DNA from: Nothopassalora personata | Taxonomy: Eukaryota > Ascomycota > Dothideomycetes > Mycosphaerellales > Mycosphaerellaceae | Assembly (NCBI GenBank): GCA_033816765.1 | Contig: CM066289.1 | Span: forward strand, 4,030,001-4,094,000 | DNA length: 64,000 nt | Reading direction: 5' to 3' | Shown: piece by piece, positions 1 to 11,167 of the stretch | Layout: every line of letters begins with the position of its first letter | How positions within the stretch are numbered: the stretch's first letter is position 1 | Notes under the pieces: generated by a model | Databases searched by the model: none | The model's input: the letters and a program-made list of their open reading frames with translations, nothing else | Told to the model about the DNA's origin: nothing | Translations under genes and position numbers: made by a program

Positions 1-521
1 AAGCTTGGTATCGGGGTGGGCTTTGAAGGTCAAGGTCGTGAAGAGAGAGAGGCCAGAGAACCGTCTGATGTGTGGTGGTAGGTGGATGTGTTGGTGGTTC
101 TGGTGATGGTGCTAGTGTTTGAAGAAAAAGAGAGGAAGTAGCAGGCAGAGAGCTGCGCTTAAGGATGCCTCTCAGCGTATGTCCCTGTGACCGTTGCAAG
201 GCAGCAGCGCCGAGACCGGTCTCATAAGTGGCAAGAGCAGTGCCATTGAGATCACACTGAAGGTCCGATGGCCCTGCATGTGACCGAAAACCAGTGCTGG
301 TGACCACCTAGGTGAGCATTCGGCAGGGGGCATGCCACGCTGTCACGTGATCCGATTTACCGGTCCCGGGACCGGTAAATGTGACTCTACTAACTGAGGT
401 CCAACCAAGGCAAGAACACCCCATGAAGTGAAGTCCAGATAACCGAATCGGCTTAACAAACTGAAGGGCATGCGCAACACATGCCTAAGGGAAGTGAACT
501 CCGTACGCCATTGCCAACTGA
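1..521 (-). other. post-pol region of element H
   Basis: This stretch follows the pol stop codon in element H and matches G at about 43,298-43,826. I see no open frame that is conserved between the two copies. It contains a perfect 26-bp palindrome (355-380) and, beside it, a TCACGTGA motif. In G, the unknown third ORF begins just beyond the point where this segment leaves the window. Confidence 0.6.
355..380. repeat. 26-bp perfect palindrome, 3' copy in H
   Basis: ATTTACCGGTCCC is followed directly by its exact reverse complement, centred on CCCGGG. The same sequence recurs at 4173-4198 and in the LTR at 7494-7519, and at the equivalent places in copy G. It contains no CpA or TpG, so RIP cannot mutate it. 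Confidence 0.9.
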
Positions 522-3500
522 TTAGTTCTCAGCCTCGATCCTGCTGAACTGTGAAATTTCGGCTGCAGAAAGGTCATGAGGCCTGACCCATAGCTTCTTG
601 GATTCCGGTTCAGGATACGATCCCCTTTCGTCAATTCCTACAGGTAGCACGTCTTCGTCGGCGATGGGCTCGATCTCGTTCGAATCACTGCTGTCTTCGC
701 TATCAGCGACTTCTCCCTCCCCCATTACGAGATCGATCCCATCATCCAGGCCTGGTACTCCTATGTTATCCGGGCGAAGCTCTGGAACTAGCTTAAGGTT
801 TTCTCGTGCCTGAACTCCCTTCATTGGCGTGCCATCAAGTTCCTCAAGAATATAGGTACCAAACTTCCTGGAGACACTGGACACCCGATATGGACCTTGC
901 CATCGGTAACCGATCTTGCGTGAGAAGTCATCCTTATATGGCTTGTCGAACCTCATGACAAGGTCGCCCTTCTGGAAACCAGCAAAGTCAACATTTCGGT
1001 GAGAATCGAAGTAGTCCTTGCTAAGTTCTCTTAGTCGCTTCCTTCGAGCATGCAGCTCTTCCAAACTAAGGTCTCGAGCCTGGAGTTGACGCGCACGTAT
1101 GGCAAGCAGGTCCTCAGTCGTTCTCACCGATCCCCATCGATAATTCGCCCACGTCGGGTACTCAACCTCAATTGGCAGAATCGTGCGATGGCCATACAGG
1201 ACCTGAGCCGGCGTCATTCCAGTAGTACGACAGGTCGTGGTCCTATCAGCCCATAACACAGCGGGTACCCATTGCTCCCATCCGCGGTATGTGTTCCTTG
1301 TAAGCTTTGCTAACGCTGCAAGAATCGGACGGTGCCCAACCTCGACCGGAGCATTAGACTGCGGATGGTACGGTGATATTCGGATCCTTCGAACACCAAG
1401 TCCTACGAGCAACCGCTCAACCTCAGCCGCATGAACCGTAGCGTTATCAAGCACAATTTCAGCACAGCAGCCGTGCCTACAGAAGACATCTTCGTATAGA
1501 AACTTGGCAACTGTCTTCGAGCTGGGAGGTGCCCTTGTCACCCTAGCCTCGATCCAGTTGCTGAGTGCTTCGCGCGCAACTAGGAGGTATCCATTTTTGT
1601 GCACCTGGACGGGGTCCGAGTACCACTTCTCACCAATGACCTGAGGGCTCGATGAGTGAAGCTCACCAGCGCGCTGGTTGCCTTCGCGAAACCTACAAGG
1701 AGCACAACTTCGAACCCACGCAGAGACATCGGCGAAGCACCCGTCCCAGTAATACCGATCGGAAATAAGGTTGTACACGACCTCAGCGCTGCGATGACCG
1801 TGTCTTTCATGGCATTCTATGACGATCTCCTTCTGAGCCTCATCATCGTCAATCACAAGTTGCAACGGTGCTCCTCGGCGCTTCTGGAAGAACAGCAATT
1901 GGTCTCGGACAAAGAAGTTGACGCTCTTCTTCACCAGCCGCCGGTACTCAGCACGGGTAACACCATCGGGCCGGGTCCTGGTTTCTATAACCTGAGCAAG
2001 CTGCTGAGAGCCCTCAGAATATTGGTCCCCGAGATGTCGTGTTTTCTGGATTTCAACTGGATAGGTGTCGACCGGCTCCGGGTACCTGAACAGCTTATCA
2101 TCAATCATCTGGTCGACTTCGTCTTCGTCAGCTTTCCTGGGTTCTTGAGGTGTAGAGGGCCTTCGAGACAGGGCATCTGGGCCAGTGTGTCTAGTCCCCG
2201 CAACGTGCTTTACCTCGAACGTGAACAACCTGATCCATGCGACCCACCGGGCCATTGCCGAGTTTGGCAGGTCCGAAGCCGGCCGGTTAAGCTGCCATAC
2301 AAGTGTCTTGGCATCAACCTCAAGGACAAAATCAACGCCAGTGATATATCTCTGGATCTTCTTAAGCCCCTTAAGGACCCCAAGGCATTCCCGCTTCCCA
2401 GCATCATATCTGGATTCTGACGCGCTCCAGATTCCACTCTCATACCGCACCGGGTGACGCCGTCGGGTACTGTCCATTGATTCTTGAGAAACGATACATC
2501 CCCATCCAGTGCCGCTAGCATCAACTGAGACAAAGATGGACCCAGCACCAGGTGAGTAGCAGAGGGTAACTAAGGCTGGAGACTGCACAAGGTACCTAGC
2601 AACCTCTTCTTTTGAGAACTGCTCATTTTCTGTCCAGGTGAACTCGGCGTCCTTCTTCAGCAGTTTGTACATTGGTCGAGCGATGATAACGAACCAGGGA
2701 ATCCATATCCGGAAGTACACACACAGCCCCACATAGGTGCGGACCTCCTTGATACAGGTAGGCGTAGGCCAATCCAGGATCTTGGCCACAACCTTTGGGT
2801 CAGGATAGCGACCATCCGGGCCAGTAACGTACCCAACAATCTTGAGCTTTTCGTATAACCATTGGGATTTGCCTCCAGCAACTACCGCACCAGCTCTTTC
2901 CAGGTCAGCAAGAACCAGATCCAGGGAAACGATGTGCTCAACGACCCATTTTCTCAACCCAGGCTCTAGTTCGGCATTCCCATAGTCCTCAGTTGGTCCC
3001 TTAATACCGATGTCATCGAGAAACGGCTTCGCTCGATGCGAGATATGATCAAGCAGAATCTTTGTTACCGCACGCACGAACTGAGCAACTGAATTGGTAG
3101 CTCCTTGAGGCAGAGTCGTGTTGCGTACTAGGCCAAGAGGGGTCATGAAGGCTGTTAAGTCCCGGCAGGACTCATCCAAAGTAATCTGATCATAACCTGA
3201 AAACAGGTCCACAAGTGAAGCGACTCGGCACCCGGCAAAATCCTCTGAGAAGCTATCCGTGTCCGGTGGAATGTTAGCATCGCGCATAGTAACCTCATTC
3301 AGGAGCACAGCTGAGTTGATCAACCGATATGGCACATCGCTTCCAGAGGCATCAACCTTCTTTGCGACCAGGAACCAGCTATTGGAATAAGCCCCTTGTG
3401 AGTATTCTAGGATGTTATTCTTGATCCGGGCTCTAATCATGCGCTCAACAATTGCCCTAAGACTTGGGTGCAACCGGATAGGGCGTGCCTGCCATGGCCT

Positions 3501-6500
3501 ATGAGGGACCGTGTTAATCTTCTGAGGTGGCACGACGTCGTGCCTAATTTGCCTCATGTGACTGAAATCCCAAGCGAGGACTGCCTCCCGGTTGTAGAGC
3601 ATCTCATCGAATAAGGCCCTTTCCATTGGCAATAGCTTGATGCCAACCTTGATTGAGGTAAGTCGTTCTGGAGTGATCCGGCTACCTCGCTCAATACTTG
3701 AGAATTTCTTAGTCAAGTACTTCCCATCAAACGGACCTTGTCCTTCAGGCATCTTGGATTCCAGGTACAGTGCCCTGCGCTTCCATTCCATATCTCCCTC
3801 AACTCGTGATTCTGGGCGTTCGTGAACGCTCGCGTCCACTGGCTTTTTCTTGTCCGCCTTACGCTTGTACATCGTGAAGACCTGCGGCATCCTAATGTTA
3901 GCTATATGTAGGCCTGCTTGTTGCTTCCGTGCCTGAGCATTCAATGCAGATTGTCTCAGGATCTCGGAGGGCCAGTCCCCTTGAACTGAATAAACGTTAG
4001 CAATAGAATCTCCCTCAAACGCGCCTGTTCCAATTTCTGCAACTCGTTCCTTTGCTACAGCAGTCCTAAGCAATCCCAATAAGTGAGCTGAATGGTTGCT
4101 AGGCGTTAGAGCCTTGCCGGGTTCCTGCAGATGCGTCGTGTCGTGGTCGTATCCGTTTTCCTCACTATAGCTATTTACCGGTCCCGGGACCGGCAAATCA
4201 AAGTCCGAGGTTTCTCCGAGATAGTGCGAGAACCTCACTGATTTTGTCAAACCCGGCTTTAGCAAATCGGTGGGTTGAGCGCCGTAACCCACCATTCCAT
4301 TTCCCGACGCTTTCAATAGTTCCTGAAGGGTTTTGCACCTGTCCGAGCCAACTAGGGCAGTAAACATGACACTTTCACCTTTGCGGCTGGCAATAGTCCC
4401 CTCCCATGAACCATCATCGCAGTTACGGGCAGTGAGCCGCACCTTGCGGGCCCACGGACGTCCTAGGATTGTTGGCGAGTTTGGATCCGAGGAGATGAAC
4501 ATGTCCACTTGGCAGTGAACCCCAAATACCCAAACATCCAAATTGCCCACAACACCTTTGAACTGGGCCCGCCCTCCAGCACCTCGAAAGGCAAGCTGAG
4601 CACTCGACATTACTGGTAACCCAAACCTATGAGCGTTCCTCTGGCCGATGATATTCACCTCGGAACCCTCATCAATTAGGCACCTGATCTGGTTCTTGTT
4701 CGTCCCAAATTCCGCTACTACCCAAGGACTAGGGACCATAGCAAAGTTGTCAAGGACACTAGAGAGCCCGATCTTCTCAACATCCTCATATAGCTCAGCA
4801 GCAGGGACCGCACCCTTGGAGCAAAGCATGGTTGAATACACTCCGACATACTGGGCCTGACCATCTTCGCGGAAGACCTCCTCATTATACTCAGGTTCAT
4901 CTTCACAGGTGACCACTTGTCCAGTGCGAACCTCAGGGTCCTTTCCTGCAAGACGTCGCACTGTAGCGAGCTTCTCCTGAAGAGCGGGGGTGTTAGCAAC
5001 GCGACCGAAGAGGGCAGCCTCGAACCAGCGACCATATCGAAACCAATCTTGGGCGTTCACACTGGGAAACGTTGTCTGGAGGATCTGATCAATCCAGTAG
5101 ATGATACCCTCTTCCTTTGTAACCGGGCCATCACCAGCTGAACCATACTGTCGGACGTAGTTGTCAATCCTCATAGTCTTGGCATTCTGCATACGCTTCC
5201 TTTGTGCGAAGGGGGCGTTCACGGGACCAACAGGCATATCCTTAGGCAGTCCTTTGTTAGCATCGTTCCCTGGTCTGTTCACTTGGGCATCACTTCCCCT
5301 TCCTAGGGTTACCCCGGATTCAGCTGATGACTGAGTTTCGCTCATTTGAGCACTGACTTCGTCAATCATTTCAACCTCCTGCTGGTCAATCTCAGCTTGC
5401 CGGATCTCCTGTTCCAATTGCAGGCGAACTTTCTCAGCAGCCTCAGCTCGGGCTCGCAGATCCTGGGCTGAGGACCGGGTCCTCGGGTACGGATTCTTCA
5501 GAATACCTACGGGTGCCTTCCCTTTCACTTTGTCAGACTGCACAGGATAGGCAGATACCTCGTCAAGCTCGCCCAAGTCGGTTGCCTGCTCCGCTTCACT
5601 TTCTCCGAATGAGACCCAATATGTCCCAGCAGCCTTCTCCTTTTGGCCAGACCGCGCGTCCTGAGGGCCATACTCCATTAAATGCCTGAAGTTAGGAGGG
5701 GGCTTAGAATGATCAGGAGGCGTGACCTTAGTCACCCCAGCGTAGTCCCTACCCATCCATTGCTTACGCAGTGCGGGAATCTCATACTGGTTGTCAAACT
5801 CGATCGGTCCATAATGTTCTTCGAGCAGAGGGAGCATGCAGAGCAGTTTCGGTTTGCTGTAGTCCCTCCGAAAGTTGAACTTGGCGGGACGTGGATCGCC
5901 TTCTTTCCCTAGATACCACCAGTTGTTCGGGGCGAGGTATACGTAGCCCCGGGATATTAAGGACCTCATCGCCCCACAATTGCTGGCCTGGTGCTTCGAA
6001 CTGCCACAGTTGTAGCAACAACCATCCATCGCTTTGGACTGTTCGCGATTTTGCGATGGGGGACGCTGCATTGCGTAAACCTGCAGTTCAGTGTCTGGGT
6101 CGTGCCTCTCTGGTTGCATAGAGCGTTGATTCTCGCTCGGGTAGAAGGCACCCGCGTCCGCGACGCGACCGCGCTGGTATGCACGTATGCTCATTTCAGC
6201 TACCTTCTGGATTAGGTCATCATCAACAACAGTCCTGGAGGTGGCCTTCTTAAGCGTGTCAATCTCAGGCTTGAGGCGCGGCATTTGCTTCACGACTGAG
6301 CGGTGCAGCTGAGGCAAAGCAAGAGGGAAATCTGTATGCACAGCTTTCCATCCCTCCTCACCATCTGCGATGCTAGCAGCTTCATCGAGAATCCTCTGAA
6401 AGTCCCTGAACTTCTCAGGTTGCTTTGGGTGAAGCCCGCAAGCCTTGTAGACCGCTTTCGCGACTGCCTCTGGCAATCCCTGAAGGAGAAGGCGACTCCG

Positions 6501-7196
6501 GGAGCTGTTATCCAAATCCTCAGGTTCAATTAGGTCACTTGAGGATACAAATAGGCGGATGAATTCCTTCACATCTTGTTCTTCAGGCCTCTTGCCTTGC
6601 TGCGCCCTAACAATCTCCTCAAGATATTCCCGACTCCCCAACATCGAGTGGGCGTCAAACCTTGAGAATTCTGACAAGAACGCCCTCCTGAAACGTGCCT
6701 TGCTGGTGAGCCACCCAGGCAGCCTCATGACCACACGCCGGATAGTAATTTCGCAATTGCGCTCAAACCTGCCCCAGAAATCATCCTTCTTAATGGATGC
6801 CCGAGGCGGATACTGGTCCATTAGGTCGCCAAACCGCTCCCAGAACTCAGTAGCATTGGTGCCATCAAAGAACGGATTCTCAGCACCTCCTGGAGGTGGA
6901 AAGCGAGGGCCAGCGTTTTCCATTGCTACTGCCAATCGTCCAAAGAGGGCAGTTATAGCATCCATTCCAATTGTGCTGTTCATTCCTACACCCATACCCA
7001 ATTCAGCGGCGCTGGTTCCGCTTCTCCCTTCTTTACTAGATTCAGGTGTTTCCCCTTCCTCCGATTCCTCCATCCCCTCATGAGGGACAGAATCCCTGTA
7101 GACCCCTTCCATTTTCGTGGGGTTCACAGGCTGTTCGTAGCCTCTGCCTATGTCGGCAAAGGTGCTAAGTTTTTCTGGTGATGCAGCCGTATCCAT
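522..7196 (-). CDS. gag-pol polyprotein of Ty3-like element H
   Basis: A single uninterrupted 2224-residue frame needing no frameshift. In order: a gag-like region with a CCHC knuckle (C394, C397, H402, C407); a retropepsin with LIDEGSEVNII near residue 843, where the usual D-S/T-G is D-E-G; a reverse transcriptase with FLDDIG near 1392 in place of YxDD; RNase H; an integrase with an H-x4-H...C-x2-C zinc site; and a catalytic core with SDPV, LDNA (about 1914) and PVEVGH. There is no chromodomain at the C-terminus. It should encode all enzymes for reverse transcription and integration in cytoplasmic virus-like particles. The start is the first ATG after the leader. Copy G keeps the same frame with RIP stops, which supports this gene model. 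Confidence 0.93.
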   Translation of the reverse strand: MDTAASPEKLSTFADIGRGYEQPVNPTKMEGVYRDSVPHEGMEESEEGETPESSKEGRSGTSAAELGMGVGMNSTIGMDAITALFGRLAVAMENAGPRFPPPGGAENPFFDGTNATEFWERFGDLMDQYPPRASIKKDDFWGRFERNCEITIRRVVMRLPGWLTSKARFRRAFLSEFSRFDAHSMLGSREYLEEIVRAQQGKRPEEQDVKEFIRLFVSSSDLIEPEDLDNSSRSRLLLQGLPEAVAKAVYKACGLHPKQPEKFRDFQRILDEAASIADGEEGWKAVHTDFPLALPQLHRSVVKQMPRLKPEIDTLKKATSRTVVDDDLIQKVAEMSIRAYQRGRVADAGAFYPSENQRSMQPERHDPDTELQVYAMQRPPSQNREQSKAMDGCCYNCGSSKHQASNCGAMRSLISRGYVYLAPNNWWYLGKEGDPRPAKFNFRRDYSKPKLLCMLPLLEEHYGPIEFDNQYEIPALRKQWMGRDYAGVTKVTPPDHSKPPPNFRHLMEYGPQDARSGQKEKAAGTYWVSFGESEAEQATDLGELDEVSAYPVQSDKVKGKAPVGILKNPYPRTRSSAQDLRARAEAAEKVRLQLEQEIRQAEIDQQEVEMIDEVSAQMSETQSSAESGVTLGRGSDAQVNRPGNDANKGLPKDMPVGPVNAPFAQRKRMQNAKTMRIDNYVRQYGSAGDGPVTKEEGIIYWIDQILQTTFPSVNAQDWFRYGRWFEAALFGRVANTPALQEKLATVRRLAGKDPEVRTGQVVTCEDEPEYNEEVFREDGQAQYVGVYSTMLCSKGAVPAAELYEDVEKIGLSSVLDNFAMVPSPWVVAEFGTNKNQIRCLIDEGSEVNIIGQRNAHRFGLPVMSSAQLAFRGAGGRAQFKGVVGNLDVWVFGVHCQVDMFISSDPNSPTILGRPWARKVRLTARNCDDGSWEGTIASRKGESVMFTALVGSDRCKTLQELLKASGNGMVGYGAQPTDLLKPGLTKSVRFSHYLGETSDFDLPVPGPVNSYSEENGYDHDTTHLQEPGKALTPSNHSAHLLGLLRTAVAKERVAEIGTGAFEGDSIANVYSVQGDWPSEILRQSALNAQARKQQAGLHIANIRMPQVFTMYKRKADKKKPVDASVHERPESRVEGDMEWKRRALYLESKMPEGQGPFDGKYLTKKFSSIERGSRITPERLTSIKVGIKLLPMERALFDEMLYNREAVLAWDFSHMRQIRHDVVPPQKINTVPHRPWQARPIRLHPSLRAIVERMIRARIKNNILEYSQGAYSNSWFLVAKKVDASGSDVPYRLINSAVLLNEVTMRDANIPPDTDSFSEDFAGCRVASLVDLFSGYDQITLDESCRDLTAFMTPLGLVRNTTLPQGATNSVAQFVRAVTKILLDHISHRAKPFLDDIGIKGPTEDYGNAELEPGLRKWVVEHIVSLDLVLADLERAGAVVAGGKSQWLYEKLKIVGYVTGPDGRYPDPKVVAKILDWPTPTCIKEVRTYVGLCVYFRIWIPWFVIIARPMYKLLKKDAEFTWTENEQFSKEEVARYLVQSPALVTLCYSPGAGSIFVSVDASGTGWGCIVSQESMDSTRRRHPVRYESGIWSASESRYDAGKRECLGVLKGLKKIQRYITGVDFVLEVDAKTLVWQLNRPASDLPNSAMARWVAWIRLFTFEVKHVAGTRHTGPDALSRRPSTPQEPRKADEDEVDQMIDDKLFRYPEPVDTYPVEIQKTRHLGDQYSEGSQQLAQVIETRTRPDGVTRAEYRRLVKKSVNFFVRDQLLFFQKRRGAPLQLVIDDDEAQKEIVIECHERHGHRSAEVVYNLISDRYYWDGCFADVSAWVRSCAPCRFREGNQRAGELHSSSPQVIGEKWYSDPVQVHKNGYLLVAREALSNWIEARVTRAPPSSKTVAKFLYEDVFCRHGCCAEIVLDNATVHAAEVERLLVGLGVRRIRISPYHPQSNAPVEVGHRPILAALAKLTRNTYRGWEQWVPAVLWADRTTTCRTTGMTPAQVLYGHRTILPIEVEYPTWANYRWGSVRTTEDLLAIRARQLQARDLSLEELHARRKRLRELSKDYFDSHRNVDFAGFQKGDLVMRFDKPYKDDFSRKIGYRWQGPYRVSSVSRKFGTYILEELDGTPMKGVQARENLKLVPELRPDNIGVPGLDDGIDLVMGEGEVADSEDSSDSNEIEPIADEDVLPVGIDERGSYPEPESKKLWVRPHDLSAAEISQFSRIEAEN
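4173..4198. repeat. 26-bp palindrome inside pol of H
   Basis: The same palindrome with one changed base (CGGCAAAT in the right arm). It lies in the coding frame between protease and reverse transcriptase and encodes Leu-Pro-Val-Pro-Gly-Pro-Val-Asn. The aligned site in G (39,600-39,625) is a perfect palindrome. Confidence 0.88.
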
Positions 7197-7421
7197 TGTT
7201 GCGTGGTGCTTGCTTCAGAATGTGCTGATACTAGTTGTTGCTTGACAGGACCTTGTGACCGTGATTGTTGCTGAATACCTTGGACCTTGAATGTTTTTCG
7301 ACCTTAGTCGACCTTGACCGTGAACCTTGGACCTTGAACCGTGATTTTGACCTTACAAACTGGATGCTGATACGCCACCGGGTGTACACTTGATAACCCC
7401 CCTCATTGACCACCAAAATAA
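7197..7421 (-). other. leader and candidate primer-binding site of H
   Basis: Untranslated leader between the 5' LTR and the gag-pol start. On the minus strand the sequence just after the LTR contains TGGTGGTCAATGAG (about 7402-7415). It begins with TGG as expected for a site pairing with the CCA end of a tRNA; I cannot name the tRNA. This differs from chromoviruses A, B and C, which lack a TGG there. The leader also holds many short repeats of the type GACCTTGNAC. Confidence 0.5.
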
Positions 7422-7795
7422 TGTCTACCAACCACCCTATGTAGGCCTGTCCGAGTTGTGGTGGTATGGAGCGGTGCTTGCGTAAGCAGGGGTATTTGCC
7501 GGTCCTGGGACCGGGAAATCAGGTCACGTGACGAGCAGCGCAGTAGCCAGATAAAACAAGAGGATTGGCGGACCCTAAACCCCTATACCCTCTACTCGAG
7601 AGGTATGAATTGAATTGTTGCCTTGATGCTACGCTTACAATGCTCAACTGCGCAATATATATCTCAATAGCCATACCAGGTCCTGCTGGCTTGCCCTTGG
7701 GTCCAATCAAACCTAAATGAAAAAGGGGCAAGTTGGACCCAAGGACCCCTTCCCAAACCCAAACCCAAGGTCAACACAACCCATTAGTCGTCAAT
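7422..7795 (-). repeat. 5' LTR of element H
   Basis: About 374 bp, defined by alignment to both LTRs of copy G (35,932-36,324 and 47,399-47,791). It ends in GTAGACA before the primer site. Inside are an E-box palindrome GTCACGTGAC (7523-7532) and, beside it, a slightly degraded 26-bp palindrome (7494-7519). The outer boundary is uncertain by about 2 bp because the usual TG start is not clear. Confidence 0.85.
7494..7519. repeat. 26-bp palindrome in LTR of H
   Basis: ATTTGCCGGTCCT followed by GGGACCGGGAAAT: the imperfect LTR version of the palindrome seen in pol and downstream of pol. The equivalents in G are at 36,227-36,252 and 47,694-47,719. Confidence 0.85.
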
Positions 7796-10700
7796 ACTAT
7801 ATAGGAGGTCTAGAGTAGCTATTGCAGTTATATAACTAGTATATATAGGAAGTATAGTAGCTACTATATTAAACCTAATATTAATAGACAAAGTCTATAA
7901 TACAGGTATATCCTTCTATATCTATAATAATCTTATAAACCTTTAAAATGTTAGGCTAAGACTTAGGCCTATATACTTCTTATAGGCCGTTAGGTAAGGA
8001 TCCCTTATAACTAAAGGAGAATTAGAATAGGTTATAGAGAACTATCTTAGTTAAGAGACTACCCTCCTCCTTCGTAATATACTTTACTCTCTAGAGTTAG
8101 ATACAATACTAATCTCTATAGAACTCCTATATAAGAAATATAGAGTTTACCTAGATAGACTATCTAAAATGCTATTCTAGAAGGATAAGCCTATAGGCTA
8201 TATTAAGATAATAAAGAATATTATTATCTTTAGGAATCTTAGGGTAAAGAGGGGCTCTAGGAAGAATAAAGATAGATTAGCATTAAAAGGACTTACTACT
8301 CTTATATTTACTAAGCTAAGAACTAATATAGTTAGATAGCATTAAAGGCTTAGGCATATTAGAAGTATACTACTTAATACTATAAAAGAAGTAGTTAAGG
8401 GCCTAGAAGGTATTAATACTATAGAGTTAGGACATTATAAGACTTATAAGCTTATAAGGTTATAAAGAGTTATTTTAAGAATCCCTAAGAGACCTATACT
8501 AGAAGCATTAGGTAAAATCTATACTAACCTAGTTAGTCTAATTACTCTAGTCTCTTATAATAGTTACGTATATTGCCTTATGCTTATATACGCTAAAACT
8601 AGGATAAGATAGTACTTACTACTTTTAAAGAAGAGTAATACTCTAGCATTAATTAAAACTTAGCTTATAATAATATAGAACTACTATAAGAAGACACCTA
8701 AAATCTAGTTCTTAGATAGTAGAGGGGAGTTTAATAATATTAAACTTAGAACACATACCTAATATAAAGGGATTAGATAGGACTTTGTATTACTATACAC
8801 TCCTAAGTAAAATAGAATTGCTAAAGCTTCTAATAAAGTTAATATTAACAAGGCTAGAGCTATACTTATAGACTCTAGCTTACTATAGAACCTCTAGCCC
8901 CTAGCTATAGATTTTGTATACTATATTACGAACCGCCTCTTTAACTTAATAATAAAGAATATGCTATAGAAGGACTTTAAAAAGAACCTAGGCATTAATA
9001 TTAAAGAAGTAGACTTAGGGAATATAAGAAGGTTTAGATATAAAGCATATAAACATAATAACAATTATACTAAGTCTAAGAAGTTCTCTATAAGAGCGGA
9101 CATATAGTAGTATATAGGGTTCTAGGGTAGTTTATTAACCAACTACCTACTATAGAAGCTATAGTAGGAGAAGGGTAAATAGGTCTATAAGATAGCCTAT
9201 ACCCCCTATATAACTTTTAATAAGGATTTCCTATAGAACACGTAATACTAAATCCCTGTAGGTAAGTAGGTCGCTTAGGGGGAGTAGACAGAACAGACTA
9301 TTAAGAGCTTCTAGCTTACTACTAGTAATAAGAATACTGTCCTAGATAATAAGATTACCTTCCTAAGACATCCCTAGGATAACTCTAAGGACCCTTACTA
9401 TAAACATAAGGGCATTTATATACCTTATAAAGCGCTACACGCGCTAGAAGCGAGTTAACAACCCTATAAACCTTTAGGGAGAGCTATACAGCTAGAGGGG
9501 GAGCTATAGTAGTATAGTAACTAACCTAAAATACAAAGGGCTTCGTAACAAGACTCCCCTAACTAAGGTTAGTCTTAGGGGGAGTATATAATAGAAGATT
9601 TATATCTACTATTTAGAGACATATCCCCCTAGCTCTAGGAATAATCTCCTATAGAGCATATCTAGCTCTAGGAACAATCTCCTATAGAGTATAAGCCTTA
9701 GACTTCTTAGTCTAAAGAGCTACAACATAAAGAAATAGCCCTAGCTATGTAAGAAGACCCTAATTAGGCTATAACACTATTCTACCCTACCCTATATATT
9801 AGTAAGAGGAAGAGAGATAGGACTTATAAGCCTATAAAGACTAAATAAGCTAAGGTCTATCCTAAGCTAATAAGGAGAAGTTTAAGACAGAACAGATCTA
9901 ATTATAATTATAGCAAACTTAAGAAAGTATTCGCTATATTAGCTATAGATAATATAAAGAAGGGGAAGCTTATAGATCCTGCTACCCTAACTAAAGCATT
10001 AAATAGACCTAATAGAGCTAAATAGATTAGGGCAATTAGAAAGGAATTTAACTCCTTAGAAGATATAGAATATATTATGTAGATCCTATTATAGAAAGTC
10101 CCTAAGGGCAGGAAACTACTTATAGGAAAATAGGTCCTATACTATAAGTATCTTCCTAATAGGTCTATTAAGAAGCGTAGAGCTAGATAGGTAGCTAAGG
10201 GATTTACCTAAAAGTAAGGTATAGACTATATTAAGACCTTTACTCTAACCCTAAGGCTACTAATAAGTAGAATTCTCCTAGCCCTATATATAGTTCTCGG
10301 CTAGAAGAGGAGACAGATCAATGTTAAAATAGCATTTATGAACCCTAACATTAATAGACCTTTATATATTAAACTACTAGAAGGCGTAGAGCTTATTAAG
10401 AAAGACCTATCTAACAAAGTCCTAGCAATTAAGAAGGGACTTTATAGACTAAAACAAGCTACAAACCTCTAGTACTATAATACTAAGGAAGCTCTAGAAG
10501 AATTAGGCCTAAAGAGACTTAATTCTAATATATATCTCTTTTAGGGGAGAATCTTTTAGTTCTCCTATATGTAGATAACTTTTAGATCTTTAGCAATAGT
10601 AATTAGAAGATTAATAAGTTTATTGCTAGACTAAAGAATAAGTACTCTATTAAAACTGTTAATAATAACCTTTTCTTAGGTATGCAACTAAAGAGTAAAA

Positions 10701-11167
10701 AGAATAGAGATCTCTATATCTCCTAAAAGCACTATACTTTAGAGAAACTTTAGAAACATAGCCTAGACTTAGCTAAAAGTATTAAGTATCCCCTTAACTG
10801 CCTATATAACGCTTATAAAGAGCAATGCAACATATAGAATTACAATCTATTTAATACATTAATTAGGGAACTCGAGTACCTAGCTAACTAGACGAGGCTA
10901 GACATCTCCTATATAATAAACTACTTAGCTAAATTCTTAGCTAATCCTTTAGTAGAGTATATTGCTATAGCAAAGCATATTTATAGATATATTGCTAGAA
11001 CAATTAACAAATGCCTAATCTTTAGAAAGACATAATCTCTAAAGCTAGAGATCTATATAGACTCTAATTTCTCTAGAGATCTAATAGGTAGATTAACCTT
11101 AGGACTCCTAGTTAAAATAGCTAGAGGTCCTATAATCTAGAAGTCTAACCTATAGAAAGAGATAGTG
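7796..11167 (+). pseudogene. RIP-degraded Ty1/copia pol relic (E)
   Basis: Reading through TAG/TAA codons on the plus strand gives a copia-order pol: a protease-like start near 7870, a gag-pre-integrase HxRLxH motif near 8340-8460, an integrase core with YVYCLML, FLDSRGEFNN and LYTPK (8500-8900), a reverse transcriptase with VLYYKYL, ARXVAKGF, KIAFMNP and KKGLYRLKQA (10,080-10,480), then RNase H (10,880-11,160). Gag and the 5' LTR are missing; the left end abuts element H and the right end is cut by the LTR of element C. The sequence is very AT-rich and also poor in CpG, unlike relics C and G, which suggests an older or heavier mutation history. Non-functional. Confidence 0.85.

Larger units (their letters stand above)
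1..7795 (-). mobile_element. Ty3-like LTR retrotransposon H (intact, 3' end outside window)
   Basis: A minus-strand element: 5' LTR at 7422-7795, leader, one long gag-pol frame, then post-pol sequence running off the left edge. Codons are undamaged and CpA/TpG are normal, unlike the RIPed DNA to its right. The RIPed copy G (35,932-47,791) aligns along the whole length, so the missing left part should hold about 3.5 kb with a third ORF, a polypurine tract and the 3' LTR. The target-site duplication cannot be tested because only one end is present. The family is the fungal Ty3-like lineage with an FLDD reverse transcriptase and no chromodomain. Confidence 0.9.

Noticed and set aside
1656..2420. 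254-codon plus-strand ORF opposite gag-pol of H
   Set aside because: Shadow of the intact minus-strand polyprotein; no domain, and its frame is not kept in copy G.
6559..7083. 174-codon plus-strand ORF opposite gag of H
   Set aside because: Antisense shadow of gag. It lies at the wrong place to be the Cys-cluster antisense ORF and has no Cys groups or coiled coil.
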